Positions 9,660 through 18,665 of a DNA stretch of 64,000 nucleotides are shown here, in pieces. The stretch comes from Parvimonas micra (GTDB taxonomy: Bacteria > Bacillota > Clostridia > Tissierellales > Peptoniphilaceae). Below the pieces are notes generated by a model. The model worked only from the letters and a program-made list of their open reading frames with translations, made no database searches and was not told the origin of the DNA. Location of the stretch: positions 434,001 through 498,000 of the forward strand of contig NZ_JAJTJP010000001.1 of assembly GCF_021300775.1 (NCBI RefSeq). Reading direction: 5' to 3'. The number at the start of each line of letters is the position of its first letter. Position 1 is the stretch's first letter. Both the position numbers and the translations under genes were made by a program.

Positions 9660-10190
9660 ATGGATACTAACAAGATTAAAGTTAATATCGCGGGGACTGT
9701 TTATACAATTATTGGTGAAAAAACTAGAGCTGAAGTAGAAGAGATTGCAAATTTTGTTGATGAGGAAATAAAAAAAATTACATCTCACAACTACTTATTA
9801 AATTCTACTATGGCTGCTACTTTAGTTGCTTTAAACATCTCAAGTGATTATTTTGATTTAAAGAAAGAGATTAACTTATTAAGTGAAGATAGTGAATTTC
9901 CTATAAAAAAACAAGAAGAATTCTTAAAGAATAATCAAAAAATAGAAAAAGAAAATGAAGAATTAAAAGAAACAATTAATGAATTAAATGATAAAAATAA
10001 TATATTAACGAAAACAATAAGTTCCGTTGAAAAAAGATATGAAAATTTAGAAAAATTATCTTACGAACATTTTTATCAATTAAAACAAAAAAATGAAATA
10101 ATAATAGAATTACAAAATGAAATTCTAAAATTAAAGAATGAATATATTAACAAAATAAAAAAAATGGAGATAATGAATAATAATGAATAA
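9660..10190 (+). CDS. zapA: Cell division protein ZapA
   Basis: The 176-residue protein begins with a ZapA domain (NKIKVNIAGTVYTIIGEKTRAEVEEIANFVDEEI) and continues as a long coiled coil (about 85-170) rich in Glu, Lys and Asn. ZapA binds and bundles FtsZ at the division septum. It is longer than the roughly 90-residue Bacillus ZapA because of the coiled-coil tail. Its end overlaps the mutS2 start by 8 bases. The position between pheT and mutS2 is the usual Firmicutes one. Confidence 0.88.
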   Translation: MDTNKIKVNIAGTVYTIIGEKTRAEVEEIANFVDEEIKKITSHNYLLNSTMAATLVALNISSDYFDLKKEINLLSEDSEFPIKKQEEFLKNNQKIEKENEELKETINELNDKNNILTKTISSVEKRYENLEKLSYEHFYQLKQKNEIIIELQNEILKLKNEYINKIKKMEIMNNNE

Positions 10191-12537
10191 TAAAGTACTT
10201 AAAACTTTAGAATTTTATAAAATTATAAATATGTTATTAGATCGTTCTCAAAGTATAATAGGAAAAAATGTTATAAAAAATTCGCATATTTCTAAAGAAT
10301 TATCAGAAGTTCAAAAATTATTAGATGAAACTGATGAAGCTTATAGATTTATTATAAAACATAGGTTACCAGGTATTTCTAATATAGATAACTTAGATGA
10401 AGACTTTAAACTTATTGAGCTAGGTCACTTTTTATTACCAAAAAAACTTCTAGAAGTTTGGAAACTTCTTAATACATCAAAGTCTTTAAAGAATATAATT
10501 ACAGAAGAAGAATCAATAGAGTATAATAATATTTATTCCTTGTTAAATTCATTAAATATTTATGCTCAATTAGAAAGAGATTTAGAAGTTTCTATAATTT
10601 CAGCTGAAGAAATTTCAGATGAAGCAAGTCATGAATTAAAAAGAATTAGAAGGATGATTAAGTCCAAAAATGACTTAATTAGAGATAGATTAAATCAACT
10701 AATTTCAACATCAGATAAATTAATGGATAATATATATACATTAAGAGATGGTAGATATGTAGTACCAGTTAGAAGTGAATTTAAAAATTCTTTTAAAGGT
10801 ATTGTTCATGATCAATCTTCATCAGGTCAAACAGTCTTCATAGAACCAATGTTTGTAATTGACTTAAATAATGATTTAAAAAAATTAGAAATAGAAGAAG
10901 AAAAAGAAATCGAAAGAATTTTAAGAGAATTTTCAAAGAGAATTTATGAAATTCTACCACAATTAATTACTAATTTATCAATTATTTCAAGCATTGATTT
11001 TATTTTTGCTAGAGGTAAATTAGCATATGATATGGAAGCTATAAAGCCGATTATTAATGATAATGGTATTATTTCTTTAAAGTCAGCAAAACATCCTCTT
11101 ATCGATAAAGATAAGGTTGTTCCTATTGATATATCTCTTGGAAATAGTTTCAACACTTTAGTAATTACTGGACCTAATACCGGTGGAAAAACTGTTACTT
11201 TAAAAACTGTTGGTATTTTAACATTAATGACACAATTTGGCTTAATGATTCCTTGTTTTGATAATTCTGAAGTAGCTATTTTTGATGAGATATTTGCAGA
11301 TATAGGAGATGAACAAAGTATTGAACAATCTTTAAGTACTTTCTCTTCCCATATGAAAAATATAATAGATATAATAAATAACGCTAAGACTAATTCTCTA
11401 ATTCTTTTTGATGAACTAGGATCAGGAACAGATCCAGAGGAAGGATCAGGTCTATCTATTTCTATATTAAATTATTTCTTAGAAAAAAATATCAGGACAA
11501 TAGCAACAACACATTATAGTCAATTAAAAATGTATGCTATGTCAACTGAAAATGTTCAAAATGGAGCAATGGAATTTAATGTAGAAAAATTAGAGCCTAC
11601 TTATAAATTAATAATTGGAATTTCTGGAAAATCAAATGCATTTGAAATTTCAAAAAAATTAGGGCTTGATGATAGCTTTATAATTAATGCAAAAAAATTT
11701 ATTTCTAATAATGATTTATCTTTTGATAAATTAGTTAGTAATGTTGATAATAGACGTAAAGAATATGAAGAGCTTATTATAGAACAAAGAGAATTATTAA
11801 ATTTTAATAAAAAAATTAAGCAAGAATACGAAAACAAACTTGAAAAATTTAATAGTCAAAAAGAAAAAAGAATAAAAAAATTAGAAGAATATATTGAAAA
11901 TTCTATTAATGAAACTGATAAATTCTGTAGAGAAACTATTAATCATATAAATAAAGCTAGATCAAAAGAACAATCTCACAAATTAAAGAAAATTTCAGAA
12001 GAAATATTGGAGAAAATTGAAAAAATAAATCATAATAAATCTATTAAAAATGATATTAATTCTAATATATCTAATGAACCTTTAATGTTAGGAGAAGAAG
12101 TTAAAGTTCTAAGTTTAAATGAAAATGGTTTTATTCAAACTTTACCTGATAAAAACGGAAATGTTCAGGTTAAAATAGGAATTTTAAAAGTAAACGCTAG
12201 TATAAATGATATTATAAGAATAGAAAATATTATTGATAAATCTAAAGAGAAAACTTCTTATTCAAAATCTACATTTATAAAAAGTGATAAATTGTATAGT
12301 AACAAGATTGATGTTAGAGGTTATAATACAGAAGATGCAATCTATGAAATTGATAAATTTTTAGATGATTCTTTCATTGCAAATTTAAATGAGGTAACAA
12401 TAGTTCATGGAAAAGGAACTGGTATTTTAAGAAATAACATAACAGATTTCTTAAAAAAACATAAATTAGTTAAATCATTTAGCTTTGGAAAGTTAAATGA
12501 AGGTGGCGATGGTGCTACAGTTGTAAAATTAAAATAG
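10183..12537 (+). CDS. mutS2: MutS2 / Smr-domain ATPase
   Basis: The 784-residue protein has a MutS-type core with Walker A TGPNTGGKT and Walker B DELGSGTDPEEGS. A long coiled-coil clamp follows (about 500-640). It ends with an Smr domain (IDVRGYNTEDAIYEIDKFLDD, IVHGKGTGILRNNI, GGDGATVV). MutS2 lacks the MutS mismatch-recognition domain. It is known to limit recombination and, in Bacillus, to act on collided ribosomes. The canonical MutS is encoded separately at 23.6 kb. Confidence 0.95.
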   Translation: MNNKVLKTLEFYKIINMLLDRSQSIIGKNVIKNSHISKELSEVQKLLDETDEAYRFIIKHRLPGISNIDNLDEDFKLIELGHFLLPKKLLEVWKLLNTSKSLKNIITEEESIEYNNIYSLLNSLNIYAQLERDLEVSIISAEEISDEASHELKRIRRMIKSKNDLIRDRLNQLISTSDKLMDNIYTLRDGRYVVPVRSEFKNSFKGIVHDQSSSGQTVFIEPMFVIDLNNDLKKLEIEEEKEIERILREFSKRIYEILPQLITNLSIISSIDFIFARGKLAYDMEAIKPIINDNGIISLKSAKHPLIDKDKVVPIDISLGNSFNTLVITGPNTGGKTVTLKTVGILTLMTQFGLMIPCFDNSEVAIFDEIFADIGDEQSIEQSLSTFSSHMKNIIDIINNAKTNSLILFDELGSGTDPEEGSGLSISILNYFLEKNIRTIATTHYSQLKMYAMSTENVQNGAMEFNVEKLEPTYKLIIGISGKSNAFEISKKLGLDDSFIINAKKFISNNDLSFDKLVSNVDNRRKEYEELIIEQRELLNFNKKIKQEYENKLEKFNSQKEKRIKKLEEYIENSINETDKFCRETINHINKARSKEQSHKLKKISEEILEKIEKINHNKSIKNDINSNISNEPLMLGEEVKVLSLNENGFIQTLPDKNGNVQVKIGILKVNASINDIIRIENIIDKSKEKTSYSKSTFIKSDKLYSNKIDVRGYNTEDAIYEIDKFLDDSFIANLNEVTIVHGKGTGILRNNITDFLKKHKLVKSFSFGKLNEGGDGATVVKLK

Positions 12538-12546
12538 GAGTAAATT

Positions 12547-14283
12547 ATGATAAAATTTAAAGATATAGTAGTAGATACTATTTTTAACTTAGATATAAAT
12601 TTAAGTAAAGATGAAATTAAAGAATTAATAGAAACTCCCCCAAATCCAGAAATGGGAGACTATTCTTTTCCTTGTTTTAAATTATCAAAAGAGCTAAGAA
12701 AGGCACCAAATATTATAGCACAAGAATTAGTTAATAGAATCAATATTGAAGATAGTGTTTTCTTTAAAATAAGCAATGTTGGACCATATATTAATTTTTT
12801 TATAAAACCAACAGAATACTTTAGTAACGTTATTTCTGAAATGATTTTAAGGAAATATGATTATGGTTCTTCAAAAAATAATTTAGACAAAACTATTGTC
12901 ATTGACTATTCATCAACTAATATAGCTAAGCCATTTCATATTGGTCATATTAGAAGTACCCTAATAGGAAATGTTATAAAGAATATTTATAAATTTTTAG
13001 GCTATAATACAATTGGAGTAAACCATCTTGGAGATTATGGAACTCAATTTGGTAAAATAATTGCAGCATATAAGTTATGGGGAAATGATGATCAAATTAA
13101 TGCAGATCCTATTAATCAATTACTAAAATTATACGTTGACTTCAATAATCTATGCAAGACAGATGAAAATATGTTAGAAACTGCTAGAAATTATTTTAAT
13201 AGACTAGAAAATGGTGATGAAGAATCTGTCAAGCTTTGGAATTGGTTTAAAGATATAAGTTTATTGGAATTTCAAAAAGTATATGATAAATTAAAAGTTG
13301 AATTTGATTCCTATAGAGGTGAGGCATATCACTCTCAATTTATTAATGATGTTGTTAAAGAACTTGAAGAGAAAAACTTATTAACTGAAAGTGATGGATG
13401 TAAAATAGTAAATCTAGATAAATATAACCTACCACCAGCTTTAATTTTAAAGAGTAATTCTTCAAGTACATATATCACAAGAGATATAGCAACCGCTTTA
13501 ACAAGAAAAAAAGATTATAATTTTAGTAAAAATATTTATGTTGTTGCAACTCAACAAAAATTACATTTTGAACAATTAATCGCTGTTCTTAAAGAAATGG
13601 GATATGAATGGGCTAATGATTGTATACATGTATCCTTTGGAATGGTAAGTGTAAAAGATGATTTTTTAGGAACTTCTGCAAAACTTAGTACAAGGGAAGG
13701 TAATGTAATATTCTTAAATGACGTACTAGAAAAGAGTGTAGAAAAAACATTAGAAATTATAAACGAAAGAAATAATACATTAGAAAATAAAGAAATTGTT
13801 GCTAAAGAAGTTGGTATTGGAGCTGTAATATTCCAAGAATTATTTAATACAAGAATTAAAGATTATTCTTTTGACTGGAATAATGTTCTTAATTTTGAAG
13901 GAGAAACTGGCCCGTATGTTCAATATTCAGCTGCAAGAGCCTATAGTATTTTAGAAAAAAATGATTTTTACTCAAAAATTAATAATATTGATATTTCGAA
14001 ATTTTCTAATTACGAAATGAATGTGGATGAATTAGCTTTGGTAAAGTCTATATATAAATTTGAAGATATATTATTAGATTCTGCAAAAAAATATGAGCCT
14101 TCTATACTTGCTAGGTATATAACTGAAGTAGCAAAGTTGTTTAATAAGTTTTATAATTCTTGTCCTATAAATAATCAAGAAGAGAATATTAAAGAGTTTC
14201 GTTTAGTACTTACTTATTGTTCAAGGATATTAATAGAAATAGGTTTAGGTCTTCTAGGTATGGATACACCCAAAAAAATGTAG
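12547..14283 (+). CDS. argS: Arginyl-tRNA synthetase
   Basis: This 578-residue class I synthetase charges tRNA-Arg. The N-terminal additional domain binds the tRNA D-loop. The HIGH motif appears as FHIGHIRST and the KMSKS-like segment as AKLSTREGNVIFL; ArgRS often lacks a canonical KMSKS lysine. A helical DALR anticodon-binding domain follows (GPYVQYSAARAYSIL onward) and the protein ends in the expected GLGLLGMDTPKKM. RBS AGGAG precedes the ATG. It is close to the usual bacterial length. Confidence 0.96.
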   Translation: MIKFKDIVVDTIFNLDINLSKDEIKELIETPPNPEMGDYSFPCFKLSKELRKAPNIIAQELVNRINIEDSVFFKISNVGPYINFFIKPTEYFSNVISEMILRKYDYGSSKNNLDKTIVIDYSSTNIAKPFHIGHIRSTLIGNVIKNIYKFLGYNTIGVNHLGDYGTQFGKIIAAYKLWGNDDQINADPINQLLKLYVDFNNLCKTDENMLETARNYFNRLENGDEESVKLWNWFKDISLLEFQKVYDKLKVEFDSYRGEAYHSQFINDVVKELEEKNLLTESDGCKIVNLDKYNLPPALILKSNSSSTYITRDIATALTRKKDYNFSKNIYVVATQQKLHFEQLIAVLKEMGYEWANDCIHVSFGMVSVKDDFLGTSAKLSTREGNVIFLNDVLEKSVEKTLEIINERNNTLENKEIVAKEVGIGAVIFQELFNTRIKDYSFDWNNVLNFEGETGPYVQYSAARAYSILEKNDFYSKINNIDISKFSNYEMNVDELALVKSIYKFEDILLDSAKKYEPSILARYITEVAKLFNKFYNSCPINNQEENIKEFRLVLTYCSRILIEIGLGLLGMDTPKKM

Positions 14284-14289
14284 GTGACT

Positions 14290-15405
14290 ATGGATAATTT
14301 ATACAATTATTTTATTAAATTTTCTGAGAGAATATATTTTCTAACAGTAAAAAAAATAGATATTAACGGTAAAATATATGAAAATATTGATATTCCAATT
14401 AACTCTAATGTTTTAATAGACAATATTAAGAATAATAATTTTAATGAAAATATTAATTTAGAATATTTTTTTGAAGGGATTTTATTATTAAATGGTATTG
14501 ATTCTAAATTTAGTAATATAACAGTACTTAATAATTTTATCAAATCAAAAAACATTAACTTATTAGAATTTGTTAAATCTAAAATTGGATTTAATAGCAA
14601 TAATTTGGATAGTATTATATACAACTTATTAATTATAAGAGGACTGCTAAATTTAGAGATATATGATGATTTTATAAGAAAAATTTATGTTAGATTCTTA
14701 TTATCAATAATAGATTATGATAATACTTATCAAAATATGTTTTTAAACGAAATAAAAATATTATTATCAGATTTAAGTAGAAATATTGAAAATGATTCAT
14801 TAATTAATATGTTATATGGTGATTTATACGTTAAGGAAAAATTTTATATAAAAGCAAGTTTATATTATAAGAAATCTATTACTAACACTAATTTCAAAAT
14901 TGATAATATTATCAATAACAAAATTGAAGAAATTAGTAATAAAATCAAAATTGAAGAATTATTACAACTAGTTGATAGATTTAAGTATAATGATTGTTAT
15001 AAAATTTTAGATTCCATAGATAAATTAAATCTTGATAAGGAAGATCTCTATTGGATTGGATATATTTATAATAAATTAAATGAAATTGATAAATCTATTT
15101 ACTATTATGAAAAAGCATTGGATTTAAATGCCGATTTTTTAAATATTTTTTTAGAATTAGGGTTATTATATTACAAGTCGAATAAAATTGAAAAATCGCT
15201 TAAAATTTTCGAAAAAGGACTATCTGTATATATTGATGATGAAAAATTGCTCTTTAATAAGATAGTAATAGAGTTAAAATTAAAAAAATTTAAAAATGCA
15301 AAGGATGACATAGATAAGTTACTGTTGTATGAAGATATAGATAACTCTATAATGAATGATGTATTTTATTTGAAAGAACTGTATAAGGAAGAGTTAGATT
15401 TTTAG
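14290..15405 (+). CDS. TPR-repeat protein of unknown function
   Basis: The protein has 371 residues. I do not recognise the first half (about 1-185), which is Asn/Ile/Leu-rich. The second half contains tetratricopeptide-like helical repeats (ALYYKKSITNTNFK, YWIGYIYNKLNEIDKSIYYYEKALDLNADF, LELGLLYYKSNKIEKSLKIFEKGLSVY). There is no signal peptide or membrane segment. The ATG at 14290 is preferred to the GTG at 14284 because AGGTGA lies just before it. It is the last gene of the comEA-argS run, only 6 bases after argS. TPR proteins usually scaffold other proteins; the partner is not evident. Confidence 0.7.
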   Translation: MDNLYNYFIKFSERIYFLTVKKIDINGKIYENIDIPINSNVLIDNIKNNNFNENINLEYFFEGILLLNGIDSKFSNITVLNNFIKSKNINLLEFVKSKIGFNSNNLDSIIYNLLIIRGLLNLEIYDDFIRKIYVRFLLSIIDYDNTYQNMFLNEIKILLSDLSRNIENDSLINMLYGDLYVKEKFYIKASLYYKKSITNTNFKIDNIINNKIEEISNKIKIEELLQLVDRFKYNDCYKILDSIDKLNLDKEDLYWIGYIYNKLNEIDKSIYYYEKALDLNADFLNIFLELGLLYYKSNKIEKSLKIFEKGLSVYIDDEKLLFNKIVIELKLKKFKNAKDDIDKLLLYEDIDNSIMNDVFYLKELYKEELDF

Positions 15406-15415
15406 TTAAAAAATC

Positions 15416-15444
15416 TTGACTAATAATTAAAAATATAATATAAT
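15416..15444 (+). promoter_or_regulatory. Sigma-A promoter of the tyrosine recombinase gene
   Basis: TTGACT, a 17-bp spacer and a perfect TATAAT. The predicted start site, near 15451, gives a leader of about 110 nt that contains the dif-like inverted repeat. Confidence 0.85.
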
Positions 15445-15503
15445 CTATATATAAATAGAGTAGAGGTTAAATAACAATCTCTTCTTTATTTTAGCTTTTT
15501 TTA

Positions 15504-15531
15504 TTTTCGCAAAATTATAGTTTTGCGAAAA
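15504..15531 (-). other. Candidate dif (Xer recombination) site
   Basis: Two perfectly inverted 11-bp arms (TTTTCGCAAAA and TTTTGCGAAAA) flank a 6-bp centre, TTATAG on + or CTATAA on -. This is the 11-6-11 architecture of Xer dif sites. The - strand centre plus inner arms (AAAACTATAATTTT) resembles, from memory, the core of the streptococcal/lactococcal difSL site used by the single recombinase XerS. It lies 30 bases upstream of a tyrosine recombinase gene and about 1 kb from the point where gene direction flips from all + to all -. It is not a normal terminator, because neither strand has a T-run after the stem. The alternative is an RNA hairpin in the leader. Confidence 0.7.
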
Positions 15532-15561
15532 AAATATTGTAAAAATATTTAGGAGGATTTA

Positions 15562-16536
15562 ATGATTCATTTTGATGATTGCCCAGTAATTTTAGATGAT
15601 TATTTAAATTATTTACTAACAATTAAAGGTCGTTCTAATTTAACTGTTAAAGAATATTATTATGACTTAAAAAGGTTTTTAAAATTCATAATTATGCGAA
15701 AAAAATTATTTGGTTATAATTTAAATTCTGATATAAATGAAGTTTCAATATTATCAATTAATAAACGAGATATTTTAGATATAGATATTACAGATTTACA
15801 CGCATACATATCCTATTGTGATTCTTATTATAACGATTCGACAAAAACAAAAGCAAGAAAAATTTCTGCAATTAAGTCTTGGTTTAAATATCTTCATAAT
15901 ACTGTTGAATTAATTGATAAAAACCCTTCCGAAAAGTTAGAATTACCTAAATTACAAAAAAGAAATCCTGTTTATTTAACCTTATCAGAATCAGAAAAAG
16001 TAATAAATGCAATAAAGTTAGAAGAAAACGAATTTAATAGAGCTAGAGATTTATGTATTATATTAATTTTTTTAACATGTGGTTTAAGAATATCTGAACT
16101 AACAGGTATTAATATTGAGTCTATTAAAGATGATAAATTAAATGTTATAGGAAAAGGAAATAAAGAACGTACTGTTTTTTTAAACGAAAACTGTCTTTAT
16201 GCTATTAAATGCTATTTAAAATTAAGACCTATAACTCCAGATACAACTGCACTATTTATTAGTTCACATAAGAAAAGAATTTCAAATAGATCAATTCAAA
16301 TAAGGTTAAAAAAATATATACAATTAGCAGGGTTAGATCCTAACATCTATACACCGCACAAACTTAGGCATACTGCTGCTACCTTAATGTATAAATACGG
16401 AGACGTAGATATAAGAACAATTCAAAGTATTTTAGGTCATACAAGTGTTGCTACCACGCAAATATACACTCATTTAGATGATGATGACATTAAGAAAGGA
16501 ATTTCTAAAAATCCTATTTCAAAACTAAAAATATAA
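15562..16536 (+). CDS. xerC/xerD-like: Tyrosine recombinase, Xer type
   Basis: The 324-residue protein has an N-terminal SAM-like core-binding domain (about 10-115; LDDYLNYLLTIKGRSNLTVKEY) and a C-terminal catalytic domain. All catalytic residues are present: R176 (CGLRISEL), K198 (GKGNKERTV), H266 and R269 (PHKLRHTAATLM), H293 (LGHTSVATT) and the nucleophile Y302 (QIYTH). Such enzymes resolve chromosome dimers at dif, with FtsK. It has its own promoter and AGGAGG site, and a dif-like palindrome lies just upstream. No phage or integron genes are near, so a housekeeping Xer role is more likely than an integrase role. Whether it is XerC, XerD or a single-recombinase type cannot be settled from sequence alone. 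Confidence 0.9.
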   Translation: MIHFDDCPVILDDYLNYLLTIKGRSNLTVKEYYYDLKRFLKFIIMRKKLFGYNLNSDINEVSILSINKRDILDIDITDLHAYISYCDSYYNDSTKTKARKISAIKSWFKYLHNTVELIDKNPSEKLELPKLQKRNPVYLTLSESEKVINAIKLEENEFNRARDLCIILIFLTCGLRISELTGINIESIKDDKLNVIGKGNKERTVFLNENCLYAIKCYLKLRPITPDTTALFISSHKKRISNRSIQIRLKKYIQLAGLDPNIYTPHKLRHTAATLMYKYGDVDIRTIQSILGHTSVATTQIYTHLDDDDIKKGISKNPISKLKI

Positions 16537-16545
16537 ATTTTAATA

Positions 16546-16577
16546 AAAAAAGACAAGTTTTATAACTTGTCTTTTTT
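16546..16577. terminator. Bidirectional terminator between xer and efp
   Basis: A 14-bp perfect stem, AAAAAAGACAAGTT with its complement around a TTAT loop, gives a T-run on both strands. It serves the convergent recombinase (+) and efp (-) genes and marks the transcription convergence point. Confidence 0.95.
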
Positions 16578-16580
16578 CTA

Positions 16581-17138
16581 TTAAACTCTTGATAAATATT
16601 CATTAGTTCTAGTATCAATTTTAATTTTATCTCCATTATTAATGAATAACGGAACAGTAACAACAGCACCAGTTTCTACCTTAGCCGGTTTGTTAGCTCC
16701 AGTTGCTGAATCACCTTTAACACCAGGTTCAGTTTCAACAACTTCTAATTCTACGAAGTTTGGAGCATTAACTTGAAATGCCTTTCCATCATGAAATCTT
16801 ATAGTCGCATTATCATTCTCTCTTAAATATAAAAGCGCGTCTTCAACAACATCAAAATTTAATGGTAACTGTTCATAAGTTTCTGTATCCATAAAGTAAT
16901 ATAGTTCACCATCAGAATATAAATATTGCATTTCTTTAGTTTCAATCTTAGCAATTTCATATTTATCATTTGGATTAAAAGTCATTTCTCTTGAACCGCC
17001 ATTTTTTACTGACTTAATTTTTGTCCTAACAAACGCAGCACCTTTTCCAGGTTTTACATGTTGAAAATCTATAATTTGGTAAACATCTCCATCCATTTCA
17101 AATGTTGTGCCTTTTCTAAAATCTCCAGCTGATATCAT
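16581..17138 (-). CDS. efp: Elongation factor P
   Basis: EF-P relieves ribosome stalling at polyproline stretches. The 185-residue product has the KOW-like N-terminal domain with the conserved loop [14 protein letters not shown], where the tip lysine is the usual modification site. Two OB domains follow, ending in [21 protein letters not shown]. Length is standard. RBS AGGAGG sits 7 bases before ATG. It has its own promoter and its transcript ends at the shared terminator. Confidence 0.97.
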   Translation of the reverse strand: MISAGDFRKGTTFEMDGDVYQIIDFQHVKPGKGAAFVRTKIKSVKNGGSREMTFNPNDKYEIAKIETKEMQYLYSDGELYYFMDTETYEQLPLNFDVVEDALLYLRENDNATIRFHDGKAFQVNAPNFVELEVVETEPGVKGDSATGANKPAKVETGAVVTVPLFINNGDKIKIDTRTNEYLSRV

Positions 17139-17175
17139 TAATTTTCCTCCTAAATTTATAAATAATTCAAAAGAT

Positions 17176-17184
17176 ATTATAACA
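17176..17184 (-). promoter_or_regulatory. Extended -10 promoter of efp
   Basis: On the - strand TGTTATAAT is a perfect extended -10 element, about 40 bases before the efp ATG. The -35 region is not recognisable. Confidence 0.6.
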
Positions 17185-17208
17185 TATTATATTAAAAATA
17201 TCTATATA

Positions 17209-18657
17209 TTAATCATTTTTATTACCTTTATCTTTATCTTTTTCCTTATCCTTATCTTTTTCATTTTTTGCTGGTTCTTCAGTAGTTGCCTTTTTTGTAC
17301 CAACTTTTACTATTTGTTTTTTTGGCTGATAATAGTCACTATTTAATAAGACAGGACTTTCACCATCTTTTTGCTTGTATGAGGAACCTCTATATCCTGG
17401 GAATCCTTTTTCAACTACAACTTTTTTCCCTTCAGGTAAAGTTGGATCTGGTATTTCTTCTACTGGCATTCTAATTGTAGAAACGTCAGTTGTAAATAAT
17501 TTAATGTTATAATTTTTCTTATCTGTATCTCCTAAAATTTTAAAAGTTAATTCCCCATTTGATACATAACTTGTTATAACTACAGGAAAATCAAAAGTAT
17601 TTTGAAATTTTAAATCACTTTGACCTTCATAAAACATAGCGTCTAATCCTATAGTACAGTATGGAACTCTCATAGAATGTTGATTTCTTTCAACAATTTT
17701 CAAATCCGCTTTTACTAAAGCTTGATATAATGTAGATGTAACTTGACAAATTCCACCACCAATTGAATCAACAATTTTATTATTAAGAAATGTTCCAGCT
17801 GGTTTGTAACCTGCACTTTTAGTTACTTCTCCAATAACTTTTGAAAAAGAAAAAGTTTCACCAGGATTTACAACATATTCATTTACTTTATCAGCAGAAA
17901 TTTTTATATTTGTATTTCTATTAGGCTGATTATCGAATTTAGTAGTTGACTCTCCTATAACTCCTTTTATTGATGATAACAAATTTTTATCTATTCTTTT
18001 ATAATCTGATGAAATTATTGGAATTTCAATGTTAGAACTTGATGGTACATTTTTAAAAATATCTAGTATTTTATCTTCATCAACCTTAATTCCAGTTTTT
18101 CCATCAATAACAGATATTTTTTCTGATGCAAAGCCAAATTTCTCGTCTACAGGATCGGAGTTTAATTTTTCTGAGATTTCTTTTATTATTTCATTTAATT
18201 TAGTAGCATCAAAAGTAGTTTTGAGTTCAAATTTTCTAGGATTTTTCAATAATTCTTTTAATGTATTTATCCTTTCATCATCTGTCCCTTGTCTTCCAAT
18301 ATTAAATGCTTCATTAATGACATCTTCATAATTATATGAAAAATTTATATCTTTAAGTGCTATTTTTTTTGTATAATCATTAAAGCTTAGTATAATATCG
18401 TCACCTATATTTATACTATCCTTTACTTTTTTTATAGCTTCTTCTTTTGTTAAATCTTTTAAGTCAATTCCATTAATATATATTCCTTCAAAAAATTTAT
18501 CATATGCCAAAAGTTCTTCTTTATTCAAATTTTTAGTCTCACCAGATGCACTACTTAATGGTTTTCTGAAAAATAGAAAATAACCACTAATACAACAAAT
18601 AATTACTACTGCTAGTACTGCTGTAACAATACCAGATACTTTTAGATATTTTCTCAT
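17209..18657 (-). CDS. VanW-family cell-surface protein with peptidoglycan-binding-like domain
   Basis: The 482-residue protein has a short cytoplasmic N-terminus, one transmembrane anchor (about 8-30), and an extracellular region. Residues 60-230 resemble the domain usually found before VanW. A VanW domain follows (about 250-385), with NPGETFSFSKVIGEVTKSAGYKPAGTF, SIGGGICQVTSTLYQALVKADLKIVERNQHS and YCTIGLDAMFYEG. The tail from about 440 is low-complexity Lys/Asp/Glu. The vanW gene was named for a vancomycin resistance cluster, but the biochemical function of the domain is unknown. Nothing here suggests resistance. AGGAGG precedes the ATG. Confidence 0.85.
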   Translation of the reverse strand: MRKYLKVSGIVTAVLAVVIICCISGYFLFFRKPLSSASGETKNLNKEELLAYDKFFEGIYINGIDLKDLTKEEAIKKVKDSINIGDDIILSFNDYTKKIALKDINFSYNYEDVINEAFNIGRQGTDDERINTLKELLKNPRKFELKTTFDATKLNEIIKEISEKLNSDPVDEKFGFASEKISVIDGKTGIKVDEDKILDIFKNVPSSSNIEIPIISSDYKRIDKNLLSSIKGVIGESTTKFDNQPNRNTNIKISADKVNEYVVNPGETFSFSKVIGEVTKSAGYKPAGTFLNNKIVDSIGGGICQVTSTLYQALVKADLKIVERNQHSMRVPYCTIGLDAMFYEGQSDLKFQNTFDFPVVITSYVSNGELTFKILGDTDKKNYNIKLFTTDVSTIRMPVEEIPDPTLPEGKKVVVEKGFPGYRGSSYKQKDGESPVLLNSDYYQPKKQIVKVGTKKATTEEPAKNEKDKDKEKDKDKGNKND

Positions 18658-18665
18658 TAATCCTC

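Noticed and set aside
15504-15531. Ordinary transcription terminator
   Set aside because: The stem is strong, but no T-run follows it on either strand, and on + it lies between a promoter and the gene that promoter serves.
15562-16536. Mobile-element or phage integrase
   Set aside because: No cargo genes, direct repeats or tRNA target are seen; the flanks are a housekeeping operon and efp, and a dif-like site is adjacent.
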